Notes under the pieces: generated by a model
Databases searched by the model: none
Told to the model about the DNA's origin: nothing
What the model saw: only the letters and a program-made list of their open reading frames with translations
Origin: Thunnus maccoyii
Lineage: Eukaryota; Chordata; Actinopteri; Scombriformes; Scombridae
DNA: 64,000 nucleotides
NCBI RefSeq assembly: GCF_910596095.1
Contig: NC_056539.1
Span: forward strand, 13,898,501 to 13,962,500
Reading direction: 5' to 3'
Shown: one piece after another, positions 44,001 to 55,800 of the stretch
How positions within the stretch are numbered: the stretch's first letter is position 1
Layout: every line of letters starts with the position of its first letter
Position numbers and translations under genes: made by a program

Positions 44001-46242
44001 GTTGCACTGTACCGCTGTAAAAGAAGAAAGAGTCAATCATTGTCAGAGGAGTGAACATTTTTATATATTTTCGGGAAGCTTGGGTCACTTTCAGGGAGGT
44101 GTGAAAGCAATGACTATAAAAATCATAAAGGTTACAGACCTTTGCATGCAGGTGTAGGTTTGCTCCATTGTCCAGAGGCCAGACAAGTGATTGTGTTCTC
44201 TCCAGTCAGGTAGAAGCCTTCCTGGCAGGTGAAGTTACAGCCTGAGCCATAGGAGAAAGGCTCCACAGTGTCCACACATGTCATGTTGCCCGGTACAGGA
44301 AAGATAATGGGGGAGCACTTTTTCACTGTGGTGGGATACAGATATCAATCAGTCAGCTTGAACAGCTTTGTATTATGAATGCGCTTTTATAAACAGAGTG
44401 TGAGAATAAAGTAGTGGCATGAATAATAACGCTGACATAATTCATAGTCAAGGGAAACAGCAACTTATCACCCACATTAAACCACAATGTTGTTTACCCA
44501 ATGCAGAAATAAATGAGTGTGAAGTAAAGCGATAACAGATGTGACCTGGATCTGATCTGTGGTACAGTCTGGGCAGGATATGGCTACACACTGAGGCCAG
44601 CTAAATATTAGTAAAAGGTGACCATCAGTCTATTAAAGGAGTATTACAAAAAAGGAAGTCACAAGAAAAGTGACAGTTGCAGAGTATTAAGTAAGAGTAT
44701 TTCAAAAATAACATTCACATAGGGCTTCACAGAAGAATCACAAAGAATTATTAAAATTGAAGCATCATTTTTTTTATCATGATAAAGCTTAAAACATCAT
44801 TTGGTCTAATTTTACTATTCAAAGGTAATGACAATCACCTAACCTGTACATGTTGGGACACTGGCTGTCCACTGGCCTGTGTGGTCACATTGTGTATGGT
44901 CGTGTCCACTGAGCCCATAGCCTTCGTCACACCTGAACTCACAGGTGGAGTTGTAGCTATAAGGTGCAATAGGGTGGCTGCAGTTCATGTTACCTCCACT
45001 GATATTGGTGTTGTTCAGAACTGGACACTGTTGAACTATCTCAAGCAGTAAAAAATATTTTCTGTGTAACTTGGACATCTGAAAGAACAATTATTTTTAC
45101 ATTGATTGATACCCAGTGGCCATACCTTGACACAGAGGAACAGGGTGGTCCCAACGTCCACTAGCTTGGCACAGCAGTTGGGGCGCGCCTACCAATCGAA
45201 AGCCAAGTTCACAGTGGAAATGGCAGGAAGAGTTGAACTGACTGGACCCAAAGGGATGCAAACAGTTGTGAGAACCTTGTTCTAGATCTGGCAAGGGTTC
45301 GCATGAGATTGCTGACCCAAAGTATTGAAGAGAAAACAAATAAGTTATTTAACTTATCACGGAGAGAGCTCATGGCTTTTTTCAAGATTATGACAATGTT
45401 TGCTCACCCTCTTCACAGCGTGGTCCCTGGAAACCAGGATGGCACCGGCAGGTGTAGTTCCCTATGGTCTCCACACAGTCTGCATGGGCACTGCAGGAAT
45501 CCTGTTTGCAAGAGACTAAATACATACAGAGAGATATCTCATATGCATATTATAGACATATTAGAGTCAGTAAATGTGTCCATGAAACAAAATAAAGTGT
45601 GTTTTACCAGTGTAGCAGACAGTTCCTTTCTTTTTTTTGCAGTCCGCATTGTTCCATTTGGCCGTGTCGTCTGTCCTCTTGATGTATATCTCCACACAGT
45701 GGTCGTTTCCGTCATTTGGCTCCCCAGGTGCCCAATTCTGTTCCTCTTCAGACACAGTCTTGTTGGTTCCTACCCAGGTCCACTTTCCTGCCTTTCTGAG
45801 GATGCCTGCCCAATAATAATTGCGGTGCTGTGGCAGCATACTGTTGAGGAAGTCAGCCTCCTCCTGGTTCTGGATGACTACCATGTCTGTGAAGTGCTGC
45901 TGGCACCACTTGCGGGCCTCTTCCCATCTACGGTTTGGACTGATGCTGTAGTTGTACATCCATCCCTGTGCTCCTCCTCCACTGCTCAGGTCTAATATTA
46001 GATAAATATATATGATGAGACAAAATCGAACTGGTGAAGCAAAGAATTTGGTGTCTATAGGATTATGCAGACCTACCGTGGGCAAGTACAATCAATGCAG
46101 CTATCAGCACCCTGTGATGCAGGCTTTGTCTAACATTTACTGATTCTTGCAACATCTGAAAGAGAAAGATCATATATAAGAATGAATGTACAGTGTATGT
46201 ATGTATAAATGTTCAACACTGATATTTTACAGGTCTTACCAT
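41054..46242 (-). CDS. selp: P-selectin-like adhesion receptor (lectin, EGF, nine CCP, TM)
   Basis: Type I membrane adhesion receptor of the selectin family, expected on platelets and endothelium, binding sialyl-Lewis-x-type glycans. Exons in transcript order: 46242-46240 (ATG only), 46155-46077, 45991-45608 (C-type lectin), 45515-45408 (EGF), CCP1 45311-45126, CCP2 45035-44844, CCP3 44325-44140, CCP4 44014-43829, CCP5 43651-43466, CCP6 43360-43175, CCP7 43028-42843, CCP8 42589-42401, CCP9 42312-42124, TM 41338-41216, tail 41118-41054. Every domain exon is phase 1-1; total 815 aa against about 830 in human SELP, with the same nine CCP repeats. The signal peptide ends near LIAALIVLAH; the lectin domain starts GWMYNYS (about residue 37). 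It carries NWAPGEPN but KWNNADC instead of WND. The TM helix is about residues 765-785 (GAAAAVVPLALIGLALL), then IRRQ. The short tail ends NPAFEF. CCP5-7 are recent mutual duplicates. The one-codon first exon follows the E-like gene's structure. Confidence 0.88.
41485..41975 (+). repeat. selp: Interspersed fish repeat (gtccagactgaaatgtctca family)
   Basis: Contains the internally repeated phrase attggatggattgccatgaa-like twice (about 41508 and 41604) and ends near gctgcagactctt. Another copy in the opposite orientation lies at about 60230-60545. It sits in the intron before the TM exon of the P-selectin-like gene. Confidence 0.55.
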
Positions 46243-46775
46243 ATGATCTGTCTTTAGTCACTCAGCGTGTGTCATTGCATTTACTCCACTTGGCTGAAGT
46301 TCACAAGAAAAATGGCATTAATTGTCCTTCAGTGAATGTGCCAATGTCAAATGTCGCAATATCACTTTTAACACAGCTTCCTCTCAGGAAGAAAACCACA
46401 ACACCACCCATAAAACTCCAATCGGAAAACACACACATGGTCACACATCTACATGCATGCACACACTGCACATACACATATAACCACAGAGATACTCACA
46501 AATGGTGTTAACAATTTTATTTATTTAATCAAATGTAATCTTTAACAAAGAAGGAAAATACCACAGAAACACAACGCTAGTGTTATTAAATACAAATATT
46601 TTAAGTTAACATGTGCACTATCATGTATACACTTAATATCCAAGCAGTATATTAAATTTAAGCTTTAACATACAGTATACAGTATATTAGACAAAACAAT
46701 TCACATACTGGCATATCCTGGTACATATAGCCTGTGCAGCCCGAAAAGGTTATTAATATTATAATTAGTTCACTA

Positions 46776-47100
46776 GTAGAGCTGCCATGATTAGTCGATT
46801 GACAGCAACAATTTTGATAAACGAAAAGTTGTTTAAGCAATTTTTAATTAAAAACACACAAAAATTTACTGGTTCCAGCTTTGTGGTTTTAACACTCCTC
46901 TGACAATAAAGTGGTTATTTTTGGGTTTTAGACTTTTGGTCGGAAAAAACAAGATATTTTGAAAAGTAACCATGGTCTCTGGGAACTTGTGATGGACATT
47001 TCTCACAATTTGCATTTTACACACTACACGAATAATTGATTAATCAAGAAAACAATCAGTAGATTCATTGACAATGAAAACAATGGTTAGTTGCAGCCCT
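46776..47100 (-). repeat. AT-rich inverted-repeat MITE, copy 4
   Basis: Starts tagagctgccatgattagtc and ends ggttagttgcagccct, so both ends of the family are present in inverted orientation. Located just downstream of the L-selectin-like stop codon, possibly within its 3' UTR. Confidence 0.6.
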
Positions 47101-47186
47101 GTGCACTAGTGCACTATGAACATGATTAAGTGCATGTGGCTGATTATAGATCTGTTTCAAAACATAAGCTAAGTTTCCAGTTGCCT

Positions 47187-50100
47187 TCATCCCTGAACCT
47201 CACTGGATGGACTTGTCACTTCTTCAGGCTGCCTGTGAATGAATAACATTGACATGATTTACTAGATAATATATATTACAGATACAGTAAAAAGAATTTG
47301 CATTTTAAAGGACAAAATCAATACACTTTTCAACAGCAATATACTGTACATTTTTTGTAAAAAAAAATTAACTATGAAATGTCGAACATCAACATAGAGT
47401 GCATAAAGGGTGGAGCTGCTTTGGACAAGTGCCAGAAATTTCAACACTGACCTTTCTTGAGCAAGTTTCTTTCCTGTGAGAAATGTACAGAGGAACAGAT
47501 TATTGAGGTCTATTGCAATATGATTGCATTGCATCTCATTTCTGTGAAGTGTAATTGAGAAACACTGACTTTTTCTGCGCTTCATCCAGCAAAAACAGAT
47601 GCAGCAGCAGGCAGTGAGGGCTCCACACCCAGCTACAGCCAACAGAGCTTGTTTATAGCCTGAGAAAATACAACACAGTTTTATCCTGAGTCATACAATA
47701 CTTGTCAAAGTTATACTTATTTCCTTAAAACAAGTTACTACTAGGGCCATTGCTGCTGCTGCCAATAATGATAACAATAACTTCCAGTTGAAGTAGAATC
47801 ATTTGGACAGAGAAACAGCAAAACGTGTGCAATAAATTACTCTTGTTTAAAAAGTATTTAAATAACTTCAATTAATTACTTTCACAAATGGGCCTCGGGC
47901 CGCTCCAGGCACCAGTGATCCCACAGGTAACATTTGGTGAACCTATCATCAGGAAGCCCGGGTTGCATTTAAAATGGCAGGTTGAGTTGAATGTCTGGTT
48001 TCCTTCTGTGCAGTTATGGTATGCGTTAGATTGAGACAGAGGGGGGCATTCCACAGCTGAGGGCACACACAGGATGAGGTTTAACAGGGACACAGTTATG
48101 AAATGTCTATTGTGACAATATTGCACTTTTAGAGCACATAAATGCTGATGTAAGTATTTTGTGAGAGAAACAGAAAAACCTGTGCAATAAATTACTCTTG
48201 TTTAAAAGGTATTTAAATAACTTCAATTAATTACTTTCACAAATGGGCCTCGGGCCGCTCCAGGCACCAGTGATCCCACAGGTAACATTTGGTGAACCTA
48301 TCATCAGGAAGCCCGGGTTGCATTTAAAATGGCAGGTTGAGTTGAATGTCTGGTTTCCTTCTGTGCAGTTATGGTATGCATTAGGTTGAGACAGAGGGGG
48401 GCATTCCACGGCTGGGGGCACACACAGGATGAGGTTTAACAGGGACACAGTTATGTAACGTCTATTGTGAAAACATTACACTTTTTAGAGCACATACATG
48501 CTGATGTAAGTATTTTGATCAGTATTTTGAATTTGATTCCCAGCCTGCATGGCACCAGGAAACAGAGGAAACAGATGCCATGCGTAAGATGACAAGTCAA
48601 ATGTCATGTTCTGAAGAAATGCAGTAGAATCAGTACTATACAGAGGATATTCAGGAGGTGATTAAAAAAACTCATCAGAATGTGAATTTGTAAAATAATA
48701 CAAAAACAGACCTGGTCTCATCTCTAACGAGTAACCCCTGATTTTGCTGACCATGATAGTTTTCATTTATGCTTCCACTTTAATTGTCTGGGAAAGGCTT
48801 CAAAAGGCTTCTAAGGGGATAAGAGCATCACAGACAACATCTAAGATTTTACTGGTGCCTTATGTTTAAAGAAATAATCAACATGAACTACCTCTTGTTA
48901 ATCTTAAACCTGTGATAATGGATTTTTTGCCACTTTGGGGGCAGATGAAACAGGCTGTGAAAACAACACTGACATTATCACCACCAATATGATACAACAT
49001 GGTGAAGTTGTTGGCAATTAGTGTTAGCCTGTTTACACATCCAGCAGTCACAGAGCGAGATAAGCATTCATTTGGAATTGTATCTCTGGCCATCTGGTGA
49101 ATGTAAGTCAAATATTTACTCTCCTTTTAGCTCTGTTTTTGGTCTCCACCAGTTCCTGAGGAAATGTGGTAAATCTGACAATGTTATTGTGAACTGCACA
49201 TGAGCCGTGCGGGAAAAGAAAACTTGACAAACATGGCAACAGTAACTGAGGGGGGTTGAGCTTAGGGAATGGTAACATCTCTGTGGCTTCATCACTATTA
49301 CATGCAAGTACTGTATGTGATCCATTGTCAATATAGAAATATTGGTTACAGCCGCTTCAAAGAATAGGTTTGTGTTTTTTCAGGTCTATCGTAAAACAAA
49401 ATTCACATGCACATATGTCCATTTGAAACAGCTTTTAGTCACCGTCATTGTACTTTTGAATGCTTTTTTTTTGTACAAAATGAGGACTGTTGATTTTTTA
49501 CATTGGAATTACATCTCTTTACAGTCAGTATATTCAGGATGAACAATGACAGTGACCAAAAACTCTTTCATAGTATATATAGACATGTGAGTATTGTTTT
49601 AAGATAGGCTTGAAAAATGTGACCCTATCCTTTAAATAAACATTACCCATGGTATTAGTTGGTGACTTATTTTCAAATAGCTCTCTCCTTACCTGTTTGG
49701 CACCTGTCTCCCTTAAAGCCAGGATCGCAGTGGCATTTAATGTTTTCTATGGTCTCCTCGCATCTTCCTTTGCCACATATAGTTGTATTGCATTGGGCTG
49801 TCAAGAAAAGATGCAATATTAAAACAACCTCTCCCAGTTTTGAAACAACCTTCAAAAACAACCAGCTTTGAATACCTTTATAACATGCCGTGTATTTCTT
49901 ATTGATGCATTTCTCATCATTCCATTTCCCTCGGTTTTCTCCTGAGTTGGTGTAGATCTCCACACAAAACTCGTTGCTGAAGTTGTTGTTGGGCTCGTTT
50001 GTTGCCCATGACTGCTCACCAATCCATGTGCTGTTATTCCCAACCCAGGTCCAAGTTTCATTCTTGTGGTTTTTTGTGATGCCAATCCAAAAATATGGAC

Positions 50101-50478
50101 TTTTAGTTCTGTTTGGCAGCAGGGAGACCAGATAGTCGTTCTCTTTTTGGTTTTGGATGACCACCATGTCTGTGTAATGCGTCTGGCACCACTGTCTTGC
50201 CTGGGTCCAATTCATGGCTGTGGGTGAGTAATGATATGTCCAACCTAAGGTAGTCTCAGCTAAGGGGCCACCTAATAGTATTAAATATAAAAAAATAAAA
50301 ATATTATGAAAGAAAAAAATGTAAGGACTACTCATAATGTGATATTAAGCAGAATTGATTGACAGATAATCTTCATGTTCAAGTCTCATGCCAACAGATC
50401 AAAACCCAGCAAATATATATTTATGCCATATTGTTAATAGCAGTACTCACCAAGGAGGAGGATAAGTGTCCACTTCAT
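47187..50478 (-). CDS. sell: L-selectin-like adhesion receptor (lectin, EGF, two CCP, TM)
   Basis: Selectin with the L-selectin layout, expected on leukocytes for rolling and homing. Exons in transcript order: 50478-50451, lectin 50271-49876, EGF 49797-49693, CCP1 48411-48235, CCP2 48056-47880, TM 47659-47570, a 22-base exon 47473-47452, last exon 47232-47187; all in phase, 346 aa (human L-selectin about 372-385). The signal peptide begins MKWTLILLLGG; mature start is near GWTYHYS (residue 20). The lectin domain keeps NEPN with the Glu before the next Cys (SNEFC) and GKWNDEKC, so the calcium site looks complete. The EGF domain is residues 142-177. The two CCP exons are nearly identical copies. 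The TM helix ALLAVAGCGALTACCCICFC is followed by a very basic WMKRRKRKKLAQER and the tail end EEVTSPSSEVQG. The micro-exon and last exon were placed by splice signals and phase only. The small CCP count, middle position and tail favour L-selectin. Confidence 0.87.
47807..48517 (-). repeat. sell: Tandem duplication (about 355 bp unit) carrying the two CCP exons
   Basis: Unit one spans about 47807-48161 and unit two about 48162-48517. Each holds a 177-base CCP exon with its flanking intron. By eye only three differences separate the exons, and the flanking intron is also near-identical, with a few substitutions and a one-base indel. The duplication therefore includes non-coding DNA and is recent. 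Confidence 0.9.
49358..49635. repeat. sell: Second copy of the ttaaaggata inverted-repeat element
   Basis: Ends caaagaataggtttgtg ... tcaggtctatcgtaaaac and gttttaagataggcttgaaa ... ccctatccttt are inverted copies matching the element at 13531-14299. Located in the intron between the EGF and first CCP exons of the L-selectin-like gene. Confidence 0.5.
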
Positions 50479-50738
50479 TTTTAGTGAGTGACCTACAAAC
50501 ACCTGCTGTCTGTCTAAAGAAAAATAATCAGAAGGCAAAATAGTAATGCATATAACAAATTCATTATGGAAAGTAAATGAATAAGAACCTGCTTACTTAC
50601 CTAGAATTGGTATTGTATTATATTAATGAAATTGTTTCCAAATCCTTGTTTTTCTAATCATATCAAACATAAAACATTACACCACCGCGGTACAGCACGT
50701 GCATGTTAGTTTGCTGCAAGCAGGGGCCAGTGTCAGGC

Positions 50739-50745
50739 TTTTATA
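50739..50745 (-). promoter_or_regulatory. sell: Candidate TATA box of the L-selectin-like gene
   Basis: The minus strand reads AAATATAAAAGCC here. A plausible 5' UTR exon downstream ends at CCAATTCTAG before gtaagt (donor about 50600) and would splice to the exon holding the ATG (acceptor at about 50516). Spacing is typical for TATA to start site, but the start site is not known. Confidence 0.45.
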
Positions 50746-50759
50746 TTTGTCTAGGCCAT

Positions 50760-52183
50760 TCAGCACAATTATCATAGAATACATGGATGTTTACTGTACA
50801 GACTTAATGTAGGTGTTGATAGATTAGCTGAATGACTTAATGACTTGTTAAACTTGAACAGACATTCTGGGAAATGCCATGTTTCTGGTAAAGGTGGGCA
50901 AAAATTAAACAAAATTTAAAATGAAAGTAAAGCACAGTGAGGGTCACCCAAAGAAATGATCACCCCAAAAAAGAGTTTAAAAGGGATAATTTTGCAACTT
51001 AATTACATGTTCTGGGTCACTTTTGCTGCTTTTTTATTGTCTTTACTTGAACACAATTTGGGTTTCAGAGCACACCAGGATACTGGGATAGACACTATTT
51101 ATTGAGGAATTACATTAAAAAACAAATGGAGCGAACTACGCCTTTCGCACATTGCTTCATCAGATTCGCTCTGTGCTTGATTGCTCAATAGAGGGTCAAA
51201 CCAGTTCACACACAGCATCTCATTTTCTAATACAAATGCAAAAAAGGTAAACAACAGGCCATGATTACACCTTACAAAATCAGACATAAACATACATTCC
51301 CATAAGACTCATATCCACAGATAATGAGATGCAGTTATCCCATCTCTAATATCACAGAGGATGAGTACATCCATGCACACCTTTACATAAAATACCATAT
51401 ATCATAGAGTACAAAATACAAGACTTTACTCATAATAGGTACTGTACAAAATACATAATACATTTCAAAATAAACATTACATCATAATACATCTCAAAAA
51501 TAGGGAGAGAATACTATTACAGACTGGATATACCTGTCTTAATGGAGGAGGGGAGGGAACACTTTTTTGACTTTCTGTAACTTGCCCTGCATCAGCCGGC
51601 ACCCAGGAGAGAGGCATTGCTGTGCACGGGGTGCTTTCATCTTTTTTTCAACAATTTGGGTTTATTGAAATAATCTTTTTCTTTAAAATACTGACTAAAA
51701 CCACTTGTAGCTTGTGACTAGTGTTTCAGTATCCTATTTGGCGGTTTTTAGTGACACTGCTGCTCTGCATTCTGACATGTTGAGAGCTAACGCTGTCACC
51801 TTCACTCTCATGATGTAAGATATTGGATCTATTTCTGCCTCCTTCAAAATGCTGACATAGAAGACTCTGAAACAAATGATGATGAACTGTAAAACAGATT
51901 ACTCCTGTGATATTCCCCTTCCTCACCCACATATCTTTTACTATCCTGTTATGACCCCTGTAATGAGGGTGACAGAGACAGACAAGAGGTCTGTATTGTA
52001 GTTGGAAAAGGTCCTTCCTGGACCCCTGAAAAAACACAATGTCCTGCAAAGTCAGGAGGAATGTCACTACTCAAAGTGTGGGAATGGGTTGTTGTGTGTG
52101 TGGAGCTGAACCCTTGTACGGGTGAATCATAGTAGTGACACAACAAATGCACACTGCTGCACAGTATACCAGTATATAAATAT
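50760..52183. other. Intergenic stretch between the L- and E-selectin-like genes
   Basis: No exon was seen. Sequence at 51090-51240 (gcctttcgcacattgcttca, gattcgctctgtgcttg) resembles an interspersed fish repeat. The rest is AT-rich and unremarkable. Confidence 0.5.
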
Positions 52184-52189
52184 TTTATT
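52184..52189 (-). terminator. sele: Candidate polyadenylation signal of the E-selectin-like gene
   Basis: AATAAA on the minus strand, about 630 bases after the stop codon. The implied 3' UTR holds four ATTTA pentamers (52177-52181, 52269-52273, 52374-52378, 52385-52389). In AT-rich DNA these could be chance. Confidence 0.35.
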
Positions 52190-52814
52190 ATGTAATATAT
52201 ATTGTTGAACAGACAGCAGATATTAATCATGATAAAGGAAGATACATAAAAATGAATTTTGCCAAAAGTAAATGATGGTTTTAAGTTTTGTTATGAACAA
52301 AAAAAATCAACAAAGCAATACAGAAAGAACGGGAAAGTTCTCAACATTTCAAATGCAATAACTATCTACTGAATAAATAGTACATAAATACTGACATCAA
52401 CCCTGAAATTCACAGTTCAGCAATGACATGGCAATGCACAAAGTTATGTAACATTTACAATAACATGAATAGAGCCACCTTTCCAGCATGTTCATAAAGA
52501 TATAGAACAATGTGTTCAATTTAAAACTCCCCTTGGGAGGAATCACATGTCAACATTACAGAACAAATCATAGATTAGTTTTGAAGTTCAAGCAAACCTC
52601 ATCAAATCATCAAATGCAAAGGTCTGAAAAAACATTCCTCTCATCATTGATAGCTCTGACACATTGAGTTTTTCCAGTTAACCATCTAAGTTTCATACTA
52701 ATGTAAAATAATAGATACCGTTCACATTACTGTGAGTAATGACTCATACAGTTTTGTTTTTTAAAAAAAGACAATTCTTTTGTCAAATCCTTTGTTGTCC
52801 CTGGAGAACATGCT

Positions 52815-55800
52815 CTATATGAGGCTGTCAACACTGCTTTTGTAGACCTGTGGAGGGGCTTCTATGTCAGAGTTGCTGTAAGAAAAGACAAAAAAAGAAG
52901 ATGAGCACTGTAATTCAACAAACTTATGTTAAAAAATGTACGATTTAAGAGAGTTGAATGCTTATCTAACCTGTTCAGCTCAAACTTGGTTGCTTTCTGC
53001 TTCATTCGTTTCAGGATCCACATAGCCAGAGACAGAGCGGATAATGACAGAGCGCCCCCTCCTGCCACACTAGTGGCAATGGTGGCAATCTGAGATGCAG
53101 GAGCTGTGGAAACATCATCAAAGGTGAATTATTTTACTTTTGAGACCAAAACTGGTATTTTAATCTTGTTTTGTATTTAAATCTAATTTTATATACAGTA
53201 TGAATTTCATTTATTTGTTATACCTTGGCAGCTTGGTTCCTTTCCAGTCCAGTTGCCGTGATGATTGCATGTCAGCAGCTCATGTCCATCTAATGAGTAA
53301 TCTTGATTGCATGTGAAGGAGCACTGAGAGTTGTATACCAGCTCACTGTTTGAGCAGCTGATCTGACCGTTTTCAGGAGACTTAAGCAGCGGGCATCTTA
53401 CGGCTGTAGGAAAAAAACAGCAAGAATTTTGACGTTAACCATCACGAATATCTCATTTCAGCAATGTGACAACAGGCCACAGCCTTGAAACCTTTGAGCA
53501 TCCAAATAAGTAAGAATTACAATAGTGCAGGTGACATGGGTTCACGTGTATACCTGTGCAGGTTGGTGGTGTGGAGGTCCACTGGCCTGAATGTACACAC
53601 TCCATGCTGAGTGCACCTTGGAGCTCATGGCCTTCATCACAGCTGAAGGTGCAGACTGTACCAGATGCATGAGGGGTCCCAGCAGAAGCAGGTGAAGAAA
53701 GAGAAGGGGTGCAGCTGATATAGCCTCTTGTCGGAACCTCAGGAGCGGGACATACTATTGCTGCAAAAAAAGATGAATGAGATGTTATTACATAGTACAA
53801 ATAGACTGGGAAGTTCTGTAGTAAGTAAACAGTGCTGTAAGCACAGATTTATCTTAAGATATGCTACCATACCTTTGCAGGTAGGTATGGCTTCGGTCCA
53901 CTGTCCGCCCTCAGAACACTGAATAGTTTGCACTCCTTGCAATTCAAAGCCTGCTTCACAGCTGAAGCTGCAGGTTGAGTCTGGCCGCAGTTCAGTTAAA
54001 GGCTGGCTGCACTTGGGGATCAGGTGAGCTTCTGCCTCTGGATTTTGGCAAGTGATGGCTAACAAAGAAAAAAAAAGCAAAATACATTAAAAAAAAACAC
54101 ATATATAGTGTGTACTTGTCACAAAGTCACAGAACAAGTGAACGTTTCCTAATCATAAAAAGAGGGTGGTGGGATTACACCTGAAGTGTGCCCTTACCTT
54201 CACAGCGAGGCATCTCCTCACTCCACTTAGCTGCTGATGTGCATGTCACCTCGCTCTGTCCCACCAGGTTATAGCCGGGGACACAGCTGAAGCTGCAGGT
54301 GTTCCCATAGCTGAGCCTCATGTCTGCATCGTCTCCACAGCTGACAATGCCATTCTCTAGGTGGAGAGCAGGGCACCGGACGGCTGCAAACCAGAGGAGG
54401 AATACAAGAGGTCAGCTGCAGCCTTTAAAAAAAAAAATCCTACAGCTTTTCCTGCATAATTTCAGACTTAAATACAAAACTGTGAAAGGTACATAACATG
54501 AAATATGTGCACTTACGAACACAAAACGGTGTTGAGGCATCCCACTTTCCTGATGCTTCACATTGCAGAGTGTTAGATGGGGAACCAGCAAGTTCATAGC
54601 CTTCATCACAGGTAAACACACAGGTGGACTGGTAGCTGGAGGGGCCCAGTGGATCGGAGCACTTCATGGATCCACTTTCTGGATGGGACAGCTTCGGACA
54701 CTGAACCACTGTGGACAAGAGGCCAATCAAAAACTCATTACAGCAGGGTTCTTCATTGTGATGATAACATTTAGTTGCTCTGAATGTGATCACTTGAAAT
54801 TGCAGCCACAATGGTCAGTATCACCTTTGTGTGGGTATTAATGCAATAAAACTCAACTCACATTGACATGTAGGAGGCTGCTCTGACCAGGTTTTATTTT
54901 CAGTGCATCTCAGGGGTCTCTGCATACTCAGCTGGTATCCTTCCACGCAAGAATAGCTGCACTGGGAATCGTAGGAGAAGTTTCCATACTTAGCAGTGCA
55001 ATTTACACTTCCGTTATCTGGGTCGGTCACATTGTCTTTGTTACACTTAACAACTGCCAACAGAGAAAACAAGACACAGTTAGATATCAAGTCCTGGCTG
55101 TAAGTGACTTAAAGTGATATAAACTTTAAACAAGAATACCATCAGTGTATTTTCTTACCTTGCTCACACTTCTCTCCATAAAAGCCTTTATAGCAGTTAC
55201 ACCTGTGGCTGTTAATGGTTTCTACACATTCTCCATAGAGACATGAGTCATTCTTACAGGCAGCTGGGAAAAGAAGACATACTTCAATTTGGCTTGCATA
55301 GAATATAATATTTCTCTGAGCTATGAATTATTTTAAATAGTTAAATCAACAGTTTTCTTGATAATGAACAACAATACAAAAACAAAGGCAGCTAAAATAG
55401 GCAGTTTTTGTATACTGATCCCTAACATTTTCTCACCTGTGTAGCACAGAGCGGTCTTGCTTTTCCTACAACTTTCATCGTTCCATTTGCCCGACTCTGT
55501 AGGTCTTTTAATGTACATCTCCACACAATCCTCACTTTCCCCTGTATTCGTTGTGCTCTGGGCGTTGTTTGGTTCTCCTTTTGCCCAGTTGGTTGCTTCT
55601 AGTGTCAGAGTCTTGTTGGTGCCCACCCAGGTCCAGACATTATCTTTCTTGCGGATCCCAATCCAGTAGTGGCCTTTTTTCTCGGGCAGCCAGCTGCTGA
55701 GATGCTTGATCTCCCCCTGGTTCTGGATGGCCACCATGTGTGTGTAGTGATTCATGCACCAGTCTCTTGCTTCTGTCCAATTCATGGTGTTGTTGGAGTA

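Noticed and set aside
42124-45311. Regularly spaced 186-base units as a satellite or CRISPR-like array
   Set aside because: The units are CCP exons with Cys/Trp/Gly patterns separated by unequal introns.
45303-45995. 230-codon plus-strand frame
   Set aside because: It is the antisense of the lectin and EGF exons of the P-selectin-like gene.
47880-48411. L-selectin-like gene as a pseudogene, or the CCP pair as a sequencing duplication
   Set aside because: All frames and splice sites are intact, and the copies differ at several positions in exon and intron. I treat it as real, while noting that long reads should confirm it.
48878-49111. Possible extra CCP exon in the L-selectin-like gene
   Set aside because: The minus-strand frame lacks the four-Cys/Trp sushi pattern and phase 1-1 splice sites.
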